A stretch of DNA of 64,000 bases from Lentibacillus cibarius (GTDB lineage Bacteria > Bacillota > Bacilli > Bacillales > Amphibacillaceae). The stretch spans positions 2,666,001-2,730,000 of the forward strand of contig NZ_VCIA01000001.1 in the NCBI RefSeq assembly GCF_005887555.1. The letters run 5' to 3'. A program made the position numbers and the translations under genes. The notes below the pieces were generated by a model. The model searched no databases, was not told where the DNA came from, and saw only the letters and a program-made list of their open reading frames with translations. Of the stretch, positions 42,088 to 50,883 are shown piece after piece; the first letter of the stretch is position 1, and every line of letters begins with the position of its first letter.

Positions 42088-43218
42088 ATGTCACAAAGTA
42101 TGACGACGAATGAACTTGCAAGACGTGTAATCAATCGTGAGGAAACGCTTATTCTGGATGTTCGGAATACCGATGAATTTGATGACTGGAAGATAGAGGG
42201 TGATAGCGTTGACGTCATCAATGAGCCCTACTTTAACTTGCTTGATGGTGTCGAGACGCTTAGTGAGAAAATAAACAAAGACCAGGAAATCATCGTTGTG
42301 TGTGCAAAAGGCGGATCGTCCAAAATGGTTGCCGAAATGATGGAAGAAGCAGGCTTCACGAATGTCTATGATCTAGAAGGCGGTATGAAAGCGTGGAGTG
42401 AACATCTGGAGCCTGTGAAAATTGCTGATTTGAATGACGGTGGCAGTCTTTATCAGTTTGTTCGCCTCGGTAAAGGATGTCTTTCTTATATGGCTATATC
42501 TGAAAATGAAGCTGCGGTAATCGATGCTAACCGCATGACGGATATTTATGAACGTTTTGCTGGAAAGAAAGGTGTCACCATTAAGCATACAATCGATACA
42601 CACCTTCATGCAGACCATATTTCAGGTGGCCGTCAATTGGCAGAACGCACTGATGGGACGTATCATTTGCCGCCGAAAGATGCAGATGACGTAACATTTA
42701 ATTATACGCCGTTAGAAGAAGGTAATGATATAACGGTTGGCAGTACAACCATCAGGGTACAACCACTTTATTCACCGGGCCACACAATTGGAAGCACGTC
42801 GATTATTATCGATGACCAATATTTGTTGACAGGAGACATCTTATTTGTAAAATCAATCGGCCGTCCAGATTTAGCCGGGAAAGCGGACGACTGGGTTGGT
42901 GACCTACGCGAAACGCTATATAGCCGCTACAAGGCACTGTCTGATGATTTAGTGGTGTTGCCGGCACACTATTCATTTGTTGAAGAATTAGGGGAAGATG
43001 GCAGTGTTAAAGCACAATTGGGTGATCTGTACCAACGCAACGAGGGATTGCAGGTGGATGATGAAAACGAATTTCGCACAATGGTGACAAAAAATCTGCC
43101 GCCACAACCGAATGAATATGAAAATATCCGGAAAACCAACATGGGTAAAATAGCCCCAGAAGAGGAAAAACAACGCGAAATGGAAATTGGACCTAACCGT
43201 TGTGCGGTCCATGGTTAA
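42088..43218 (+). CDS. Rhodanese-persulfide dioxygenase fusion (CstB/ETHE1 type)
   Basis: A 376-aa enzyme with an N-terminal rhodanese (about 1-110, loop CAKGGSSK) and a metallo-beta-lactamase-fold persulfide dioxygenase (about 120-350). The iron ligands lie in [22 protein letters not shown] and LTGDILF, with a later [13 protein letters not shown]1-type enzymes oxidise glutathione or other low-molecular-weight persulfides to sulfite. CstB has a related composition in a different order. The sulfite produced would be exported by the TauE protein at the operon's end. Confidence 0.9.
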   Translation: MSQSMTTNELARRVINREETLILDVRNTDEFDDWKIEGDSVDVINEPYFNLLDGVETLSEKINKDQEIIVVCAKGGSSKMVAEMMEEAGFTNVYDLEGGMKAWSEHLEPVKIADLNDGGSLYQFVRLGKGCLSYMAISENEAAVIDANRMTDIYERFAGKKGVTIKHTIDTHLHADHISGGRQLAERTDGTYHLPPKDADDVTFNYTPLEEGNDITVGSTTIRVQPLYSPGHTIGSTSIIIDDQYLLTGDILFVKSIGRPDLAGKADDWVGDLRETLYSRYKALSDDLVVLPAHYSFVEELGEDGSVKAQLGDLYQRNEGLQVDDENEFRTMVTKNLPPQPNEYENIRKTNMGKIAPEEEKQREMEIGPNRCAVHG

Positions 43219-43277
43219 TCATACTGGGATTACATTCTTATAAAAATCACCCGCGTACAAAATAAAAGGAGGAATGG

Positions 43278-43508
43278 ATGATGGAAGTTGCGAAAGTATT
43301 GGATGCAAAAGGAACGGCATGTCCTATGCCGGTAGTAAAGACGAAAAAGGCAATTGAAGAGATTGGCTCAGGAGACATTCTAGAAATACACGCAACGGAT
43401 AAAGGGTCAAAAAGCGACTTGACAGCATGGGCGAAATCCGGCGGTCATGAACTAGTTGATCAAGCAGAGGAAGATGGCGTATTTAAATTTTGGATTAAAA
43501 AAGCCTAG
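43278..43508 (+). CDS. TusA-family sulfur carrier
   Basis: A 76-aa stand-alone TusA/SirA domain: VLDAKGTACPMPVVKTKKAIEE, with the carrier Cys in CPMP, and TDKGSKSDLTAWAKSGGHE. It closely resembles the N-terminal domain of the fusion at 41068, suggesting duplication. ATG ATG start behind AAGGAGG. Confidence 0.92.
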   Translation: MMEVAKVLDAKGTACPMPVVKTKKAIEEIGSGDILEIHATDKGSKSDLTAWAKSGGHELVDQAEEDGVFKFWIKKA

Positions 43509-43556
43509 TGGAGGCCCCGATTGCTGGGGCCCCTTCTTTTGGAAGGGAAGATTTTT

Positions 43557-44339
43557 ATGGAATTTAGTCTTGTTTTTATTTTAGTTTTATTTTTGATTGG
43601 TTTTGCTGGTTCGTTTATTTCCGGCATGGTGGGAATTGGCGGGTCGATTGTTAAATACCCGATGCTCTTATATATTCCGCCGTTATTAGGGTTATCAGCA
43701 TTTACAGCGCATGAAGTTTCAGGCATTAGTGCTGTTCAAGTCTTGTTTGCAACAATTGGTGGTGTTTGGGCTTACCGAAAAGGAGGCTACCTAAATAAAA
43801 CGCTAATTATCTACATGGGTATCAGTATCCTAATCGGAAGTTTTATTGGTGGTTACGGGTCACGCTTCATGACCGATGGTGGTGTCAATTTTGTTTATGG
43901 AATGCTGGCAACAATAGCCGCAGTAATGATGTTTGTTCCCAAAAAGCAGATAGATGATATTCCACTTGATCAGGTAACATTTAATAAGTGGCTTGCAGCA
44001 AGTTTGGCATTTGCGACAGGGATTGGTGCCGGCATCGTTGGGGCGGCTGGCGCATTTATATTGGTCCCGATTATGCTGCTTGTATTGAAAATACCGACAC
44101 GTATGACAATCGCGTCGTCCTTAGCCATTACATTTATTTCATCGATTGGTTCAACTGCCGGAAAAATCTTGACCGGACAAATCCTTTTTCTTCCCGCGGC
44201 CATCATGATTGTTGCAAGCTTAATTGCTTCCCCATTAGGTGCTAATGCAGGCAAACGAGTTAATACGAAAATTTTACAGGGTATATTGGCTGTTCTTATA
44301 TTAGGAACAGCAATAAAGATTTGGGCGGATTTCTTTTAA
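43557..44339 (+). CDS. TauE/SafE (TSUP) family sulfite/organosulfur exporter
   Basis: Membrane protein of 260 aa with about eight helices, typical of the TSUP family. The N-terminal [21 protein letters not shown] and the repeated second-half [20 protein letters not shown] show the internal duplication. In sulfur operons it is thought to export sulfite. The start ATG 43557 follows GGAAGGGA; upstream frame is not supported. It is the last gene of the operon. Confidence 0.88.
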   Translation: MEFSLVFILVLFLIGFAGSFISGMVGIGGSIVKYPMLLYIPPLLGLSAFTAHEVSGISAVQVLFATIGGVWAYRKGGYLNKTLIIYMGISILIGSFIGGYGSRFMTDGGVNFVYGMLATIAAVMMFVPKKQIDDIPLDQVTFNKWLAASLAFATGIGAGIVGAAGAFILVPIMLLVLKIPTRMTIASSLAITFISSIGSTAGKILTGQILFLPAAIMIVASLIASPLGANAGKRVNTKILQGILAVLILGTAIKIWADFF

Positions 44340-44659
44340 AGTCTAACTGGCAAAGTTAAGGAGGTCCGGTTCCGGCGTTTGGAAGGTACAGTGGCGACGT
44401 CGGAACAGGATGTACAGGATTTGAAAGTGCGAACACCTTCACCTCTCACGCCATACTCCTTGTTTCACTTATACTCTTATGATGAAAGTCAACATCCCCC
44501 TTTTACATGGTTGAAAATAAAAATGCGATATGCTGTCCTGACTAACAACTAAGGGCAGCGTTTTATTATGTTAATAAACTGTATTGCACGTGTATGGATG
44601 CATATATTTCTGTCTAGTTAAAGAAAATAAAATAAAGTACATAAGGAGGATGTGAAGCA
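44340..44659. other. Interval with terminator between sulfur operon and hydrolase
   Basis: It holds an isolated AAGGAGGT at 44358-44365 followed by a 57-codon frame from TTG 44379 with no recognisable composition, probably not a gene. A terminator hairpin GCTGTCCT/AGGGCAGC (about 44531-44560) is followed by TTTTATT. The last 80 bp lead to the hydrolase. Confidence 0.55.
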
Positions 44660-45976
44660 ATGAAGGTTACAATCGCAGCATTTATATGTGCAATAATTTT
44701 ATTTGTACCTACTAACGCCACTGCTAGTGTAATTCATGTTGTTGAGCAAGGGGAGAATCTGTCGAAAATAGCAGACGTGTACGGCACTACACCAAGCAGA
44801 CTTGTCAATATCAATGGCTTACCGGATCGTAATAAGCTGATACCGGGGCAGGCATTGTTGGTACCAGGTCAGGAGTATGTTGTGCAGCCTGGTGAAAGTT
44901 TATGGGGAATATCGAAACGGCACGCAATGTCGATAGAAAAACTCAAATCCGAAAATGAACTGGATAGCAATATCATTTATCCTGAACAGAAACTAACTAT
45001 TCCTGAAAGCTCCAAACGGAAGATATTCACTGGGGCATTTTTTGTACCGTCCGGAGATCAAAAGGCTAATCAATCCGTGCTGGACCACTACCGAGAAATG
45101 GCGTCAAGTGTCGCTTATTTTGAATATCATCCAGATACAAAGGGGAACCTTAGCACACTTGCTGGTGATGATTCAGTCGATACGGCCTGGAATAAAGGCT
45201 ATATACCCTATGCAACGGTAACTAACTTAAGTGGCCAAGGATTCGACCCGGATTTGGTCCACCAAATTGTTAGTAGCCAGGAAAATCGAAATCGACTCAT
45301 CGAGAATATTTATCAAGTTCTTCATACAAAGGAACTAAAAGGTGTTGTTATTGATTTTGAGGGTATTCACAACAAGGATCGACAGTATTTTAATACGTTT
45401 ATAAAAGAACTGTCCGACCGGCTTCATAAGGCCGATATGAAGGTTTCTTTATCGTTACCGCCAATGCAGGGGGACCGTAATCCAAGTTATTACGCTGGCT
45501 ATGATTATCAAACACTTGGTGAATATGCCGATGCGCTTTTTTTGATGACTTATGATTGGCACTGGTCAGGTGGTCCGGCGGGTCCGATTGCACCACTCGG
45601 AGAAGTTCGGGATACGATTGAATATGCTGTGTCGGTTGTCCCACGTTCCAAGATTACTCTCGGAATCCCTATGTATGCCTATGATTGGAGCATGGACCAT
45701 CCCGAAGATACACGAGCGTATGCACAGGAACACGCTATCAATACAGCAATTAAGTACGAATCCGTTATTCATTACAATAAGAAAACCAACCAGCCTTGGT
45801 TTCGTTACACGGATGAACATGACAAAAGGCACGAAGTTTGGTTCGAAGATGCGCGATCCATTTTGATGAAGTACCGGCTCGTTAAGGAATATAACCTTCG
45901 CGGGATGGGGGGCTGGAAAATGGGGCTGTCCTTTCCACAGGCAGAACAACTACTCATGGAAGAATTTGATTTGTAA
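44660..45976 (+). CDS. LysM-GH18 cortex/peptidoglycan hydrolase (SleL/YaaH type)
   Basis: Secreted 438-aa protein with a signal peptide (about 1-23), two LysM repeats (VIHVVEQGENLSKIADVYG and EYVVQPGESLWGISKRHAM), and a glycoside hydrolase 18 barrel. The catalytic strand is KGVVIDFEGI with the proton-donor Glu, and FLMTYDWHWSGGPAG and GMGGWKMGLSF are conserved. Relatives SleL and YaaH act on muramic-lactam cortex during germination as N-acetylglucosaminidases. AAGGAGG is 8-10 nt before the ATG. Role with the nearby germinant receptor is inferred. Confidence 0.9.
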   Translation: MKVTIAAFICAIILFVPTNATASVIHVVEQGENLSKIADVYGTTPSRLVNINGLPDRNKLIPGQALLVPGQEYVVQPGESLWGISKRHAMSIEKLKSENELDSNIIYPEQKLTIPESSKRKIFTGAFFVPSGDQKANQSVLDHYREMASSVAYFEYHPDTKGNLSTLAGDDSVDTAWNKGYIPYATVTNLSGQGFDPDLVHQIVSSQENRNRLIENIYQVLHTKELKGVVIDFEGIHNKDRQYFNTFIKELSDRLHKADMKVSLSLPPMQGDRNPSYYAGYDYQTLGEYADALFLMTYDWHWSGGPAGPIAPLGEVRDTIEYAVSVVPRSKITLGIPMYAYDWSMDHPEDTRAYAQEHAINTAIKYESVIHYNKKTNQPWFRYTDEHDKRHEVWFEDARSILMKYRLVKEYNLRGMGGWKMGLSFPQAEQLLMEEFDL

Positions 45977-46384
45977 AGTGGAGAGTATGGTAGTGATGTT
46001 GAACGTCTTCCTGTCCCAGGAGGGCGTTTTTTACTCAGGATATGTGATAAATCAACAAAACTTAGCTACGAGTGAAGAAATTAACCATCATCGACCTCAC
46101 TTATAGTCGGAAACCATCTGTAAGACGATTAAACGAAGAGAATGATAAAGTGTAAATAACATGTTACTATTTCTGCATAGTTTCTGCATCACTTTAGTTT
46201 ATTATTGTAAATGGGATAGTTGAAAAGGATCAATTAACAGTAAACGAAGGAAAATTTGATCCGGAGAGATTCCCTAAATGGCGACGATTTGAAACATCGT
46301 TGTCTCATATCAAAGAAAAAGAGAAATACGCGAGTTAGACGTGGACGAATTCAGGTTAAGCCAAAAAGAAAGGAATGATTACAA
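45977..46384. other. Interval with a short coding remnant
   Basis: A segment around 46205-46338 stays open for about 45 codons (…VNEGKFDPERFPKWRRFETS…) and ends at TAG, without a start codon or ribosome site. It looks like the tail of a lost protein, perhaps an RsgA-like C-terminus, though this is weak. The rest is noncoding. AAAGAAAGGA at its end serves the next small gene. Confidence 0.4.
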
Positions 46385-46522
46385 ATGATGAACGGTTTTC
46401 ATGGAATGATGAACGGCTATAATGGAATGATGGGAGGCTTTGGAATTTTTGGGTATATCATTAATTTGATTGTAATTGGCGCCGTTGTTTATATCGCTGT
46501 TAAGCTCGCCATGAGAAAATAA
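46385..46522 (+). CDS. 45-residue Met/Gly-rich membrane peptide
   Basis: Starts MMNGFHGMMNGYNGMMGGFG, then a single hydrophobic helix (GYIINLIVIGAVVYIAVKLA) and a basic end MRK. Three Met-Met pairs and a His in the first 16 residues are the type of soft-ligand cluster seen in copper-handling proteins. AAAGGA precedes the ATG by about 10 nt. It is followed after 67 bp by a multicopper oxidase gene on the same strand, so a copper-linked role is plausible. Topology would put the Met-rich part outside. Confidence 0.75.
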   Translation: MMNGFHGMMNGYNGMMGGFGIFGYIINLIVIGAVVYIAVKLAMRK

Positions 46523-46589
46523 TAAAAATGGACTGATATTAATGAGATACCATTATACAATCTTATTTAATAGGTGAAAGGTGAAAACA

Positions 46590-48062
46590 ATGAAGAAGAA
46601 TTTCGGCATTTTAATCGCTGGTTTCATAATTGTCTTAGGAGTATTCAGTCTCTTTTTTATTGGGGGAAGGAATATGCCTGGTCAATTGCCGAACTTATCA
46701 ATGAAACAGCCATTTGATAACACGAACAATCAAACAATCGAAACAGAGGAGACAAACCTTCCCATACCACCATTATTAAAAGATTATAATGACGATCCGA
46801 ATAAAGCAGAATTTCATTTAACGGCTCAAAACGCAACAAAAGAGTTTGTGCCAGGGAAAACAACAGAAACGATGGGGTATAATGGCGATTACTTAGGTCC
46901 TGCGATCCGGGTTCGAAAAGGTGAAGAGGTGTCCGTGAAGGTGGAAAATGAACTGGATGAAATAACAACTATCCACTGGCACGGACTTGAAGTAGATGGT
47001 GATGCAGATGGCGGACCGCATTCAGGGATTAAACCTGGAACATCATGGTCTCCGGAATTCAAAATACAACAACCAGCTGCTACTTTATGGTATCACCCCC
47101 ATCCTGAACAGGAAACTGGGAAGCAAGTTTATAAAGGATTAGCAGGGTTATTCCTGATTGAGGATGAAGTTTCGGACCGTTTAGATATCCCGAAAGAATA
47201 TGGAGTGAATGATTTTCCACTTGTCATACAAGATAAAAGATTTAATTCAGACGGAAGCTTTGAATATAATCTGGGTATGCATGATGTTATGAATGGACTA
47301 CAGGGAGCAACGATGCTTGTGAATGGAGCTGTTAATCCCCTTCTAGAAGTTCCAAGCGGTATGGTGCGACTACGTTTATTGAATGGGTCCAATGCAAGTG
47401 TATATGATTTAAACTTCAGTAATAACCAGTCATTTTATCAAATTGCTAGCGATGGTGGTTTCCTCGAGAAGCCGGAGAAAATGGACAACCTCGTTCTCGG
47501 TCCGGCGGAGAGAGCAGAAATTCTTGTTAACTTTTCTGATTTGAAAAAGGGGGAAATGGTGCGATTACAAAATAAGGGATCGGAATTTATGAAGTTCACT
47601 GCAAAGGGAAAAAGTCAAAAAGATTTCACTATCCCAAATAAATTAACGACCATTGAAAAAATAGAACCTAATCAAGCGGTGAAAACGAGGGATTTTGTTT
47701 TTGAAGGTATGGGTCCAACGGTAAATATTAATGGAAAACAGTTTGACATGGATAGGATTGACGAAGAGGTACAACTAAATGACACTGAAATCTGGGAAAT
47801 TTCCAATGAGAGTGGTATGGGAATGATGGGCGGAACAGTACATCCATTTCATGCACACGGTGTACAATTTCAAGTTTTGAAACGTGATGGAAATCCACCA
47901 CCTGCAAATGAAACAGGGTGGAAAGATACAGTTATCGTTAATCCTGGAGAAAAAGTCAAAGTCATTGCTACATTTAAGTATCCTGGTGATTTCATGTATC
48001 ATTGTCACATACTTGAACACGAAGATGCAGGTATGATGGGACAGTTCAGGGTCAAGGAATGA
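46590..48062 (+). CDS. Membrane-anchored or secreted multicopper oxidase
   Basis: A three-cupredoxin laccase-like enzyme of 490 aa with an N-terminal signal anchor. All four copper-binding motifs are present: IHWHGLEVDG, WYHPHPEQ, HPFHAHGVQF and YHCHILEHEDAGMM, the last two providing type 1 and trinuclear ligands and an axial Met. It may oxidise Cu(I) or Fe(II), or phenolics. ATG 46590 lies about 6 nt after AAAGGTGA; GTG 46581 is in frame. Probable operon with the Met-rich peptide. Confidence 0.92.
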   Translation: MKKNFGILIAGFIIVLGVFSLFFIGGRNMPGQLPNLSMKQPFDNTNNQTIETEETNLPIPPLLKDYNDDPNKAEFHLTAQNATKEFVPGKTTETMGYNGDYLGPAIRVRKGEEVSVKVENELDEITTIHWHGLEVDGDADGGPHSGIKPGTSWSPEFKIQQPAATLWYHPHPEQETGKQVYKGLAGLFLIEDEVSDRLDIPKEYGVNDFPLVIQDKRFNSDGSFEYNLGMHDVMNGLQGATMLVNGAVNPLLEVPSGMVRLRLLNGSNASVYDLNFSNNQSFYQIASDGGFLEKPEKMDNLVLGPAERAEILVNFSDLKKGEMVRLQNKGSEFMKFTAKGKSQKDFTIPNKLTTIEKIEPNQAVKTRDFVFEGMGPTVNINGKQFDMDRIDEEVQLNDTEIWEISNESGMGMMGGTVHPFHAHGVQFQVLKRDGNPPPANETGWKDTVIVNPGEKVKVIATFKYPGDFMYHCHILEHEDAGMMGQFRVKE

Positions 48063-48387
48063 AGATTCACTGAAAAATTAGTAAAGAACAATGACCAATG
48101 ATAATAGGACCAGTGCTGGTACAGGTAGATATAGGGACATCTTTAAGTAAAAATACCAGGCACTATTGTTCCAGCTTGCGTGGTGTGCCAAAGGGTATAC
48201 CACGTTTTTGTATACCTGAATATAGTAGTGGTTAAATCCCCCTACAGATTAAGAGTTCTCTTCTGTAGGGGGCAGATCTTTCAAATTAAAAATATTAAAT
48301 ATAGTGAGTAAATTTTATCTTTTCTCATGAATGGCAATGTTTTAAATAGATCCATCTAGGGTATTGAAAAACTAAGGAGGGATTATA
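48063..48387. other. Interval with two hairpins
   Basis: A terminator CGTGGT/ATACCACG-type stem followed by TTTTTG (about 48179-48212) ends the oxidase unit. Then comes a long near-perfect hairpin (48238-48272) with CCCCCTACAG pairing with CTGTAGGGGG and an inner AAGAG/CTCTT stem. It has no T-run. The remaining sequence leads to the mini-globin gene. Confidence 0.7.
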
Positions 48388-48543
48388 ATGTCTGAAAAGT
48401 CATTGTACGAACGACTCGGTGGTATTTATAGTATTGCAGCTGTCACTGATCATTTCGGCGTTCCTGAACGTGAAAAAAATGAAGTACTCGAAGCATTCGT
48501 TGCGCATAAAGAAGAGGTCATTAGCGGAACAATCAAATCATAG
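48388..48543 (+). CDS. Mini-globin: internally deleted truncated-hemoglobin paralog
   Basis: A 51-aa ORF starting MSEKSLYERLGGIYSIAAVT and ending EEVISGTIKS. Its first 23 residues match residues 76-98 or so of the globin at 48805, and its last 28 match that protein's C-terminus. The whole globin core between, including the candidate proximal His, is missing. The join falls at GATCATTTC, present twice in the long gene, so slippage or recombination between 9-bp repeats explains it. The frame is intact and AAGGAGGG lies 7 nt before the ATG. It cannot bind heme like a globin; it may be a silent remnant or a peptide. Confidence 0.85.
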   Translation: MSEKSLYERLGGIYSIAAVTDHFGVPEREKNEVLEAFVAHKEEVISGTIKS

Positions 48544-48568
48544 AATAACATTTTAATAGAGACTGCTC

Positions 48569-48622
48569 ATGGCAGAGCCCCTGAATGTTCGGATCAGAAT
48601 CAGGGAGCTCTGCCATTTTCAT
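48569..48622 (+). terminator. Terminator after the mini-globin ORF
   Basis: ATGGCAGAGC and CCCTGA pair with TCAGGGA and GCTCTGCCAT around an AT-rich loop, followed by TTTTC. Confidence 0.85.
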
Positions 48623-48804
48623 CTCAAAAATCTTTCATTACTTTTTACGTCCCTGCAGATGAAGTACTGTGGGGGCATGCGATAAAACACTTACTGTTTA
48701 GACTAAAAACAGGCGCAAATTCAATTGATGCCTCCTCAAAGCCGGGATAAATGTACATTTTTAGTTCGATTTACATACGCTATGTTGAATAGAAAAGGAA
48801 AGGA

Positions 48805-49452
48805 ATGAATTTCATGTACTATATACCGGTTGTCCCATATTATGTTCCAGTTTATCCTTGTCAACAACCATATATGCCTCGCCAAAACGCATACGAAGGT
48901 TCGTGGTATTTTCCTTATTGTTCTCAACTGACTAATAGTGGAGGAAACTCTTTCGTCCCTCATATCAATCAAAATGCTATGCAAAACATTGATTACCAAA
49001 CGACTAATTGGAGATCTGAACATCCAACGGAAAAATCATTGTATGAACGTCTCGGCGGGATTTATCGTATTGCAGCTATCACGGATCATTTCGTTGATTC
49101 TTTAGCGGATGATCCCATAGTTGGAACGAATACATCCAATGCCTATCTCAGAGATTGGTATGAAAACAAACGTTGGCGCGCATCAGGATTCAAAGTCCTC
49201 AACACATTATGGATCGCTGAAAAAGCCGGCGGTCCGTATGAATATGTTAGCACGGTTCCCAACAATCACAGTTTAGATTTAGAGCCAACTCATTACAAAA
49301 TGATGTTAACCGCCGAAGAATTTAATGCAGCTGCTAATGTCCTAGCCAATTCACTTGATCATTTCAATGTTCCTGAACGTGAAAAAAATGAAGTTCTCGA
49401 AGCATTCATGGCACACAAAAAAGAGGTCATCAGCGGAAGTATCAAACAGTAG
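48805..49452 (+). CDS. Truncated hemoglobin with Tyr/Pro-rich N-terminal extension
   Basis: A 215-aa protein. Residues 1-70 are rich in Tyr, Pro, Gln and Asn (YYIPVVPYYVPVYPCQQPYM), as in spore coat or surface proteins. Residues 75-215 are a group I truncated-hemoglobin-like domain starting SLYERLGGIYRIAAITDHF, with FVDSLADDPIVG and a candidate proximal His in LEPTHYKMMLTAEEF. Such proteins bind O2 or NO. The fusion to a coat-like leader is unusual, and I know no standard family with it. Start may be ATG 48805 or ATG 48814. The paired mini copy lies 260 bp upstream. Confidence 0.82.
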   Translation: MNFMYYIPVVPYYVPVYPCQQPYMPRQNAYEGSWYFPYCSQLTNSGGNSFVPHINQNAMQNIDYQTTNWRSEHPTEKSLYERLGGIYRIAAITDHFVDSLADDPIVGTNTSNAYLRDWYENKRWRASGFKVLNTLWIAEKAGGPYEYVSTVPNNHSLDLEPTHYKMMLTAEEFNAAANVLANSLDHFNVPEREKNEVLEAFMAHKKEVISGSIKQ

Positions 49453-49955
49453 AATTGCCTTTGCTTTTTATGCATAGGGACCGGTTATAAGCGTTCTTAT
49501 CGGTCTCTATTTTTGTTTGGGTACAGGATCGGTCAGTAATTGTATGCTAGGATGTTGGAATGATTAGGACAATTACTGTTACTAAAAAACAAAGCCGTCA
49601 TCCATTGCCGGTTTAAATGGGTAGAAACTAGAAAAGATGCCGCGAAAAAGGAAATCAAACTTCAGAGAGATTACAAGGATGGAATATAAGATTTTCTTCA
49701 ATCGGGCGCTAACAATAAATGACTTTGAAGTATATTTTTACTTAATCATTTATGCATTGATAATGCTTTATTCTCACTTATTGTCGCACGAACAAAAAAA
49801 GAGGCGGCTGTTTTGTGGCACTAACTGTAATTATCCCCCTTTAATTCCCCCCTGGCTTTAACTACATCCCGAAAGTGACAGGAACCACAGCTTCATCTTT
49901 GATACTATGATACACTTCTTTATTGATGTACATATTGCAATAAAGGGGTCTGGAA
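49453..49955. other. Noncoding interval with terminator
   Basis: A strong terminator (about 49476-49516; AGGGACCG and TTATAAG pairing with CTTAT and CGGTCTCT, then ATTTTTG) closes the globin gene. Nothing recognisable follows for 400 bp. A 74-codon frame at 49637 lacks a ribosome site and protein-like composition. Confidence 0.65.
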
Positions 49956-50870
49956 ATGATTGAAATCGTAGCAACCGCAGAGTCTGTTGAACAGGCGAAA
50001 GCTCTTGTCGCAACAGACGTGGATACACTTTATATTGGAGAAGATGCGTTTGGATTACGTTTGCCAAAATCTTTTTCTCGAAATGAAATTACTGAAATAA
50101 TCAAAATAGCGCATGAACAGAATAAACAGGTTTCTGTTGCTGTCAATGCCATCATGCACAATGATCGTATTAAAACGGTTGTACCGTATTTACAATTTTT
50201 ACAGGAAGTTGGTGCTGATTCGGTTACCATTGGCGATCCTGGTGTCATCCATCTCCTGCAAACCCACGGTATTAATTTGCCTTTTATATATGATGCACAA
50301 ACATTGGTAACGAGTGCGAAACACATTAATTTTTGGGCGAAACGTGGTGCGGTAGGTGCCGTGCTTGCAAGAGAAATTATGTATGAAGAACTAAAGTCGA
50401 TTGGAACGAATGTGACAGTACCTGTAGAAGTACAAGTATACGGGGCAACTTGTATCCATCACTCCAAGCGACCACTCGTTGAAAATTACTATAACTATAC
50501 GAAAGAAGACAAACCAAATACGAATGCATTGTATATTTCTGAACCGAAAAGACCAGAAACCCATTATTCCATATATGAGGATATAAATGGAACTCATGTA
50601 TTTAATACAAATGATATTAATCTTTTTCCATACTTAGACAAATTAGTAGAAATCGGTTTAACCAGATGGAAGCTTGATGGAATCTTTACACGAGGAAAAG
50701 ATTATGTTGAGATTGCTCGTCTTTTTGTGAAAGCGAAACAAATGTTATTAGACGATAAATGGACACAGGAACAAATGCAACAGTTAAACGAGCAACTCAT
50801 GCAACATCATCCAAAAGAACGAACATTAGATGAGGGATTTTTCTTAAAAGATCCTAGTGAAGTGCAATAG
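49956..50870 (+). CDS. U32-family protein, YrrN/TrhP1 type
   Basis: A 304-aa TIM-barrel-like U32 family protein resembling Bacillus YrrN (309 aa). YrrN (TrhP1) with YrrO (TrhP2) makes 5-hydroxyuridine at position 34 of tRNAs from prephenate. Typical phrases are TLYIGEDAFGLRLPKSFSRNEI, FIYDAQTLVTSAKHINFWAKRG and RWKLDGIFTRGKDYVEIARLF. AAAGGGG lies 8-9 nt before the ATG. The pair gene follows 13 bp later. The protease naming of U32 is historic; here RNA modification is likely. Confidence 0.85.
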   Translation: MIEIVATAESVEQAKALVATDVDTLYIGEDAFGLRLPKSFSRNEITEIIKIAHEQNKQVSVAVNAIMHNDRIKTVVPYLQFLQEVGADSVTIGDPGVIHLLQTHGINLPFIYDAQTLVTSAKHINFWAKRGAVGAVLAREIMYEELKSIGTNVTVPVEVQVYGATCIHHSKRPLVENYYNYTKEDKPNTNALYISEPKRPETHYSIYEDINGTHVFNTNDINLFPYLDKLVEIGLTRWKLDGIFTRGKDYVEIARLFVKAKQMLLDDKWTQEQMQQLNEQLMQHHPKERTLDEGFFLKDPSEVQ

Positions 50871-50883
50871 GGAGAGATATCAT

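Noticed and set aside
49637..49861. 74-codon ORF after the globin gene
   Set aside because: No ribosome site, no recognisable domain, and irregular composition.
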